DNA from: Bradysia coprophila
Taxonomy: Eukaryota; Arthropoda; Insecta; Diptera; Sciaridae
Direction: 5' to 3'
Assembly: GCF_014529535.1 (NCBI RefSeq)
Contig: NW_023503307.1
Coordinates: 2,411,739 to 2,475,738, forward strand
DNA length: 64,000 nt
In this document: positions 58,175-64,000 of the stretch, piece by piece
Layout of the letters: every line of letters starts with the position of its first letter
Numbering within the stretch: position 1 is the stretch's first letter
Notes under the pieces: model-generated
The model's database searches: none
What the model was told of the DNA's origin: nothing
The model's input: the letters and a program-made list of their open reading frames with translations, nothing else
Translations under genes and position numbers: made by a program

Positions 58175-59779
58175 AAGAGTATTACAAAGCTGTTTCCGAA
58201 TTAATGAATTACCAGCATCCAATGTATACGGGCTTACTACCTGTCACATGCGGAATTTGGAAGTCACAAAGGAATTCACGTAAAATGAAACGAAGATATT
58301 TTTCATGTAATCGATCGTTTTTGCAAACTATAACCTTCGCATGGTACAGGCAATAAAAAATTTACTCAGCGATGATATCTGTCTAATAAGGTCGTTTGTT
58401 AAAGCAAATGCAGTAGAAGATTTTTCTATGTATCTGTTACGTAAAACAAAGGAATACCTCATCAGACTCGATAGTTATAGTGATCATATATTCGCTTATC
58501 AGGGTTAATTACAACAAGAGAAAAGGAATTTAGGAACAGAGTCTTTTGGTATATGTCCAATTCAAAATGATATATCAACCATGCAGACCTCAAACCGATT
58601 TCGCTAATTATACAAAAAGTACGGAATATTTTTTTATATCCGTTGTTTGCTAACAGACATTTTCGTTACCGCGCTAACAAGTTCATTTCAATCAAACTTT
58701 TCCGCAAACGATGAGCTGTTTCATTATAATTCTTTAAAAAAAAAAATTAACTTACTGGCTAATGCATGTAATTAAAATTAAATTGTTATTGAATACTGTG
58801 TAATACGCACCAGAAATCTCATAGGTCGTCGTTCAGCTATGCAGAACTAATTACACTTTTATAGCAATGGTACTTAATAAAGTTCGTCCATTATGTCTGG
58901 TGATTTTGTTTGTAAACATTACATGCTTCGTGATGTATAATAAGTCGCAATGAGAGTATCCAAGTGGCAATTAAATCTTATCCATATTCTCCGTGGTCGT
59001 CGAGCAGATAGATAGATACATATAATTAAACTAAAATTTAAAATTTATATTAAAGGTGTGCGTATTTGACTTGCTGCTGTTCAAATTAATTTATTCTTGA
59101 TCGTCTTGTACGCGATATGGAAACAGAAACTAATAATGAAAAGTGTAAAAGAAAGGAAAATGAAAAATAAAACTAGCGGGATATGAACTTTGGTACTTTA
59201 TGGAATCGCTGAACGGCAAGCTTTTTCTTCTAAGCCTATAATTTAACCTTAAAGACACAACATTGACCTTCGTTTTCACAAAGCGAAGAGTTTGACCATA
59301 TTAACTACTCTTCAAAGCGAATGTCAATACTACCTTTGAATAATTTTGAACGTTGTAAGCTCTAATATTGTTCCATATTTTTGATTTCTCTATAAGTGTA
59401 AATTTTCACGGAATATGCCAACAACTATAAAGCAATGCGGCTGTTATCATTGATGACAAACGAATGAGACGAAAGTTCTCGCATATAAATAATCTGTAAC
59501 ATAAAAATACGTATATTCCATTGTGAGCAATAAGTTAATTATTTCGTTGAAGATGTGTAACGAATGTAACTTTTTTCACACATTGCTTTTTCAATTTCAT
59601 TTTAATTTGTAAATAATGATACAGAAAATCAACATTCAATCGAGACACTTTGGCTTATATTTCCTGCTATTTCTATGTAATTTTTACCACAGATTTCTAT
59701 CCCAAATTTGATTTTTCACCGTTCTTATTAGGAATCTTTTAGTGTTTTAGACGAGGGGCAGATAATTGCAAATTTCGTT

Positions 59780-60150
59780 GACAAAGGATTTTCAAAACGA
59801 AAATCCTCTGAGGACTTTCAATGATTTTCTGAGTATTTTCGTTGCCATTTGCTGGATTTATAAGGATTTTCTTTGTAAGCTTTTAAGGGTTTTCTTTAGT
59901 TTTTTGAGAATTTTCTTCGATTTTGAGGATTTTCTGATGAATTGGTTTTCAATGGATTTTGTAAGGACTGGCAAAGGACTTTCTATGACGGTCTCAGATG
60001 TATATTTATTCAAAGCGAAAAAAAGACTGCTCGCATACGGCGCAGTCAGTAAAAAAACGAAATATTACAATAATAAAAATAATCTGCTCTATTACTTCCT
60101 AAAGTTCCAAGAATACATGCCGCATTGCCTCTTTGTACAGCAATAGAAAT
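59780..60150 (+). repeat. Degenerate GGATTTTCT array and hAT-related tail
   Basis: 59780-59985 is a loose array of (A/T)GGATTTTCT-like units, which happens to keep one frame open (59766-60146). 60005-60150 matches in blocks the inverse of 42380-42590 (GCGAAAAAAAGACTGCTC, GTAAAAAAACGA, GCCTCTTTGTA...CAAT). I read it as repeat sequence, not a gene. Confidence 0.5.
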
Positions 60151-60427
60151 TTTCTACAACAGACAATCTTTGGAACGTGGCTTCCCTGATGCTCTCTTCA
60201 TTAATGATCCCAACTTGTCAATAAATTTCTTTGTTTCTGGTCACATGCAACCTAATGATTCAAATACAAGGGGGAGTAAATAAATAGTTTTCCTTAAGAC
60301 GCATATAATGATTATGCTTAAATCTCTCCGTTTTATCTGCAGTAGACCCTGCTTTCTTAGAAGATTCACCGGTGTATGAAGGAGCCAAAGTATCACGTTT
60401 TGTTACATTCCATAAAAGTGATTTTCA

Positions 60428-60883
60428 ATGACTCCACGGAATTGTTGTCATACCATCAGGTCTTTTACCGTCGTTCTAGAGACGATACCAGATGGTTGCA
60501 AAATATTTGGAAATCCTGCTAAAGTCCATCACAGTATGTTCGAACTCACACGTAAAAGGAAAACTCTTATTGCTAAAGTCCAACAGAGTATGTTCGAACT
60601 CATTCGTAAAAGGAAGAATCTAATTGCTAAAGTCCATCAGACTATTTTCGTTCCGATTCGTAAAAGGAAGAATCTAATTGCTAAAGTCCAACAGAGTATG
60701 TTCGAACTCATTCGTAAAAGTAAGAATCTAATTGCTAAAGTTCATCAGACGATTTTCGTTCCGATTCGTAAAAGGAAGAATCTAATTGCTAACGTCCATC
60801 AGACTATTTTCGTTCCGATTCGTAAAAGGAAGAATCTAATGCTAAAGTCCAACAGAGTATGTTCGCTACTAGTAAAATGGTAA
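60428..60883 (+). pseudogene. Acyltransferase-tail-like peptide expanded into 18-residue repeats
   Basis: A 151-codon frame from ATG 60428. Residues 13-33 contain FTVVLETIPDGCKIFGNPAK, which looks like the C-terminal tail of a left-handed beta-helix (hexapeptide) acyltransferase (..VV...IPDG...GNPAKV). Directly at AKV a 54-bp unit repeats seven times (starts 60518, 60572, 60626, 60680, 60734, 60788, 60841). Two variants: VQQSMFELIRKRKNLIAK and VHQTIFVPIRKRKNLIAK. A one-base loss before the last copy shifts the frame, and it ends 14 codons later. The catalytic coil is absent, so this is most likely a remnant; expression is unknown. Confidence 0.45.
60518..60880 (+). repeat. 54-bp minisatellite, 7 copies
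   Basis: GCTAAAGTCCAACAGAGTAT then GTTCGAACTCATTCGTAAAA and GGAAGAATCTAATT, repeated with steps of 54, 54, 54, 54, 54 and 53 bp. Variant order by the second half: SMFEL, SMFEL, TIFVP, SMFEL, TIFVP, TIFVP, then a frame-shifted SMFEL-type copy. Confidence 0.95.
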
Positions 60884-61846
60884 CTTTTTTCTTTATTTTT
60901 CCATAACAAAAGCGTGATTTACGTTGGAGTAAACCCGGGTGCAAATAGTCACTTCGTTCATAATATCGAAATTTGTCGAAAATCGGGTATCAGTAGATGG
61001 CAAAAAAACACGCATTTTCGAGGATCAGTAGCTGTTGCACCAGGAGTCAGCATAAGATCGATTTTTTTTTTCTTGAAAGCTTCTCGATACACGTGAGATA
61101 AAATAGATATAATAGTTGTTGATGCAAAAATTATTCTGGTCACCACTCTGGTGTTTCAACGTCTTTGAACTGCTTATTTTCCCACACTTCCTGTTTTCTC
61201 GCACCTCCCTAATCTCGTCATCGTTTATTCGGGTTTCCCGCACCTCTGAGACGAAACAGTTGATGATTATTCGGTCGCTGCTTCGATTGTATTTGCAAAA
61301 CAATTTGATGGCTTTCTTGCAACTTATTTTCTATTTAAAAAAAAGAGTGATGTCATTGGACCGCGCGACCGATGTTACAATTTTACATCTAACTAGCTCA
61401 AAGTGAGTGCGTCCAACACATAAAATTCCACGTTTGTCTTCTACATATCGGATGTATCTCTCTATATGCTCAGGCAGTCCAATTCGACGTGTTACAAACG
61501 TATGCGTAAACCTATTAGATCGCAGTACTTCGTACGGGTCTAAAAACGTCGCATTAATACACTGATCGTGTCCGAGCGCAGCCGATTAATTACACATACA
61601 TCTTGATCTCGGCTTTAGTTCATCGTAACAAGTTCGTGTGTTAAGGACGCATCGGTTGTGTGGCAAATAAAAACAGAATAATTTATTGAAAATGCAACTT
61701 TTGCTTCGTCGAATTATTTTAGTGCTGCAGTGTAAAATAAAGAAATAAGTTTTTAAGACCTTGATGTCGTGGCAAATAGTGTAGATTTTCTGTGTAGACG
61801 TGAAGGCAAATGCGAATGACCTTGATGTTGATGTCGTGTCATGTGT
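60884..61846. other. Intergenic
   Basis: AT-rich, no convincing gene. At 61530-61546 GCAGTACTTCGTACGGGTCTAAAAA resembles the outer end of the C1 element (CTTCGTACGGGGCTAAAAA at 26933), a probable end fragment. Confidence 0.4.
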
Positions 61847-63237
61847 CACGGTGGGGCTGAACGAATTTTAAATAAACGTGTAAGTTTCCAACCAGTTTTT
61901 TTTTATAAGTGAGTTGGGGGAGGGAAGTGCTATTCAAGTAAACAAGTTTTAGAAAAATCCCCAGAGCTGTTTCTGAGAACCAGCAACAGCGTCAGCCAGG
62001 GCTTGTGCAACAGTAAGGACTGAAGATTTGCATTGGAATTGGTAGAGGGACAAATTCTAAGATTTGCAGTGTAAAAATTATTGCTCTCGATAATTTCTTC
62101 ATGGAGCAATAACAGCTGAAAGGCAAAATTTCACCATGTTGAAAGACAGATATCTCATTAACGAAGCAACCGCAGAAGCCTGTAAATAGTGATCCCAGAC
62201 TAGTTTTGCAAGCACTTTCGAATAGCAAACAAATTATTTTTGAATCGAAGTTTTCTGTTACGTTTTCAGAAATTGCACTTTTAAGCTACCCTCGGTGAAC
62301 TTTGGCCGCTTTTGTATCTTACTGGTATCAGTATTTCACATCAATGTGGTAGCTCATGTGATAGCCTGTAGTCTCAGCTTTACAACGATACCAAACATGT
62401 CATGCTTGAACATGTACAAGAAATATTGATGAAAGAGTTTTGCATCGATGTCATTCTACTCGCAAAAATAGAGCTATCTAGTGAAATTATCTATTTTTAT
62501 GAACAATAAACAAACATTTTAATCTAGAAATGAATTTAAATGATCGATAGACATAAAAAAGACATTTACTTGTAATATCGTCTTGAAAATAAATACTTTT
62601 ATTTAGATAGCTCTAGATTTGCAAGTAGAACGACCTCGATGAAAAACTCTTTCATCAATATTTCTTGTACATGATCAAGCATGGCATATTTGGTATCGTT
62701 GTAAAGCTGAGACTACAGGCTATCACATGAACTACCACATTGATGTGAAATACTGATACCAGTAAGGTACAAAAGCGGCCAAAGTTCACCGAGGGTAGCT
62801 TAAAAGTGCAATTTCTGAAAACGTAACAGAAAACTTCGATTCAAAAATAATTTGTTTGCTATTCGAAAGTGCTTGCAAAACTAGTCTGGGATCACTATTT
62901 ACAGGCTTCTGCGGTTGCTTCGTTAATGAGATATCTGTCTTTCAACATGGTGAAATTTTGCCTTTCAGCTGTTATTGCTCCATGAAGAAATTATCGAGAG
63001 CAATAATTTTTACACTGCAAATCTTAGAATTTGTCCCTCTACCAATTCCAATGCAAATCTTCAGTCCTTACTGTTGCACAAGCCCTGGCTGACGCTGTTG
63101 CTGGTTCTCAGAAACAGCTCTGGGGATTTTTCTAAAACTTGTTTACTTGAATAGCACTTCCCTCCCCCAACTCACTTATAAAAAAAAACTGGTTGGAAAC
63201 TTACACGTTTATTTAAAATTCGTTCAGCCCCACCGTG
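61847..63237. mobile_element. 1.39-kb palindrome with 634-bp arms
   Basis: 61847-62480 is repeated inverted at 62604-63237 around a 123-bp spacer. Positions pair at a constant sum (125084), so the arms carry no net length change. The outer part (through about 62230) encodes exactly the same 78-codon frame on each side (61992-62228 minus, 62856-63092 plus), so that part is nearly or fully identical; the inner part shows a few percent mismatch. Ends CACGGTGGGGCTGAACG. GTGTCAT occurs just outside both ends but not at equal distance, so a target duplication is unsure. A foldback-type transposon is likely. The 78-codon frames have no family resemblance. Confidence 0.9.
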
Positions 63238-64000
63238 GTGTCATATAAAATATAAAATATCAAATTATTGTGCCGTGTAATTTGTGAAGTGAAAAAAAAA
63301 GAAACTCGCGGTGTGTCACTTGCCGTCACTCGCGGTGAGTGACAAACCATGAAAGACTGACAAACGGTTTGGATACTATCAATGAAAGGATGAGTCCTTT
63401 TCGTTTCTAAAAATGTTTTGATTCAAAACGCAGCATAATTGTTGACTTCAGTCAAAGCACCTAGCAGGGTAATAGAAAAAAATAAAGTAGTACTTTAATC
63501 GAAGTATGCGAATATTTCCATACCTTTTTTTTCATAATGTCATTGCAAAATTACCATTAAGGCTGCTAATGGTATTATTGGTATAAAAATCTACTCTATT
63601 TGACGTGTAAAAACCTCTATTACCCTGCTAGGTGCTTTGCTTCAGTGCAACGCAAAATTGACAGCATGTACAAACGTTTCTAGCTTAACGTAAAATTACT
63701 CGCCTGTTTTCGGGCGGTGCGGGCTATATTTAAAATCACTATCACAAAGAGGTTTTATCGCGGCTGATGTTCAGCGTAAATCTAAAACTCAAATTTTGTA
63801 TCACGCACTGCGGACGCAAAGATAGTCATTTACATCACCAGGACTAAAGTATTATTATTCTTAGCTACACTACACATCCATTTCCTAAATAAGAATTAGT
63901 CGCTCGGTTGTGTAAATGACTGTCTGTTTATTGTTTATTTTATTCATCACAGAAAACTAGGTCCCACCTTTTGGGCGGGTCCGGTCCCTTGACTGATAAT
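63238..64000. other. Right edge, two MITEs
   Basis: Besides the MITE at 63453-63639, a hairpin (AGTCATTTACATCACC / CGGTTGTGTAAATGACTG, about 63824-63922) related to 43467-43584. A short tandem of TCACT(T/C)GC(C/G)GT near 63310-63340. No gene. Confidence 0.5.
63453..63639 (+). mobile_element. MITE with CAAAGCACCTAGCAGGGTAA ends
   Basis: 187 bp with exact inverted ends CAAAGCACCTAGCAGGGTAAT / ATTACCCTGCTAGGTGCTTTG, flanked on both sides by CTTCAGT (7-bp target duplication). No coding. Confidence 0.88.

Larger units (their letters stand above)
56471..60427. other. Intergenic, repeats only
   Basis: Holds MITE P1 copy 2 (57670-57802), a hairpin element (58025-58174) and a degenerate array of GGATTTTCT-like units (59780-59985), followed by 60005-60150, which resembles the inverse of 42380-42590 in the hAT element and, partly, 54210-54250. 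A GC-richer patch at 57120-57450 has no recognised origin. No gene found. Confidence 0.45.

Noticed and set aside
59766-60146. 126-codon plus-strand frame
   Set aside because: Built from degenerate GGATTTTCT units and a repeat tail shared in blocks with the hAT element; the peptide is low-complexity Phe/Leu-rich.
61992-62228. 78-codon frame (and its mirror at 62856-63092)
   Set aside because: Identical only because the arms of the palindrome are identical. It has no family resemblance, so I do not count it as a gene.

Overview
The window is nuclear DNA of an insect, most likely a dipteran. Four things support this: strongly AT-rich non-coding sequence, many short GT-AG introns of about 55-80 bp mixed with introns of several kilobases, insect-type genes (a CBM14 chitin-binding secreted protein, a 162-residue SKP1, SLC16-type transporters), and dense small inverted-repeat transposons. 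I see no bacterial operons, rRNA, tRNA or CRISPR. The species cannot be fixed from the sequence; a lower dipteran is a guess.

Layout. 1-8.3 kb has no recognisable gene. At 8.35-8.48 kb (minus) is the first coding exon of a probable DRAK/STK17-type kinase. At 9.55-10.05 kb (minus) is the 3' end of an unrecognised gene. The Pol I/III subunit RPAC2 is at 11.88-12.23 kb (plus), a five-exon TMEM179 homologue at 14.8-17.9 kb (minus), and SKP1 at 21.5-22.0 kb (plus). SKP1 sits between two inverted copies of a complex repeat (18.96-20.77 and 25.42-26.95 kb) built from an 8-bp microsatellite and a 146-bp tandem repeat. A degenerate duplicate of the SKP1 5' end follows at 26.99-27.26 kb, then a GT11-like type II membrane glycosyltransferase at 27.7-29.0 kb (minus).

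From 31.4 to 51.5 kb lie two monocarboxylate-transporter-like (SLC16/MFS) paralogues, A on plus and B on minus, arranged tail to tail. Their intron phases match, so they arose by inverted duplication and then diverged by intron gain or loss. The 7.5 kb between them holds a 2.85-kb hAT-type element with a perfect 8-bp target duplication. A four-domain chitin-binding secreted protein is at 55.07-56.47 kb (plus). The right end holds a 54-bp minisatellite that encodes an 18-residue repeat grown from an acyltransferase-like tail (60.4-60.9 kb) and a 1.39-kb palindrome with 634-bp arms (61.85-63.24 kb).

The genes do not form one pathway. They are separate housekeeping (RPAC2, SKP1), membrane (TMEM179, SLC16 pair), Golgi-type (GT11-like) and extracellular-matrix (chitin-binding) genes in a repeat-rich region. 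All exon models were joined by eye from reading frame, splice-site consensus and phase; transcripts would be the decisive check.
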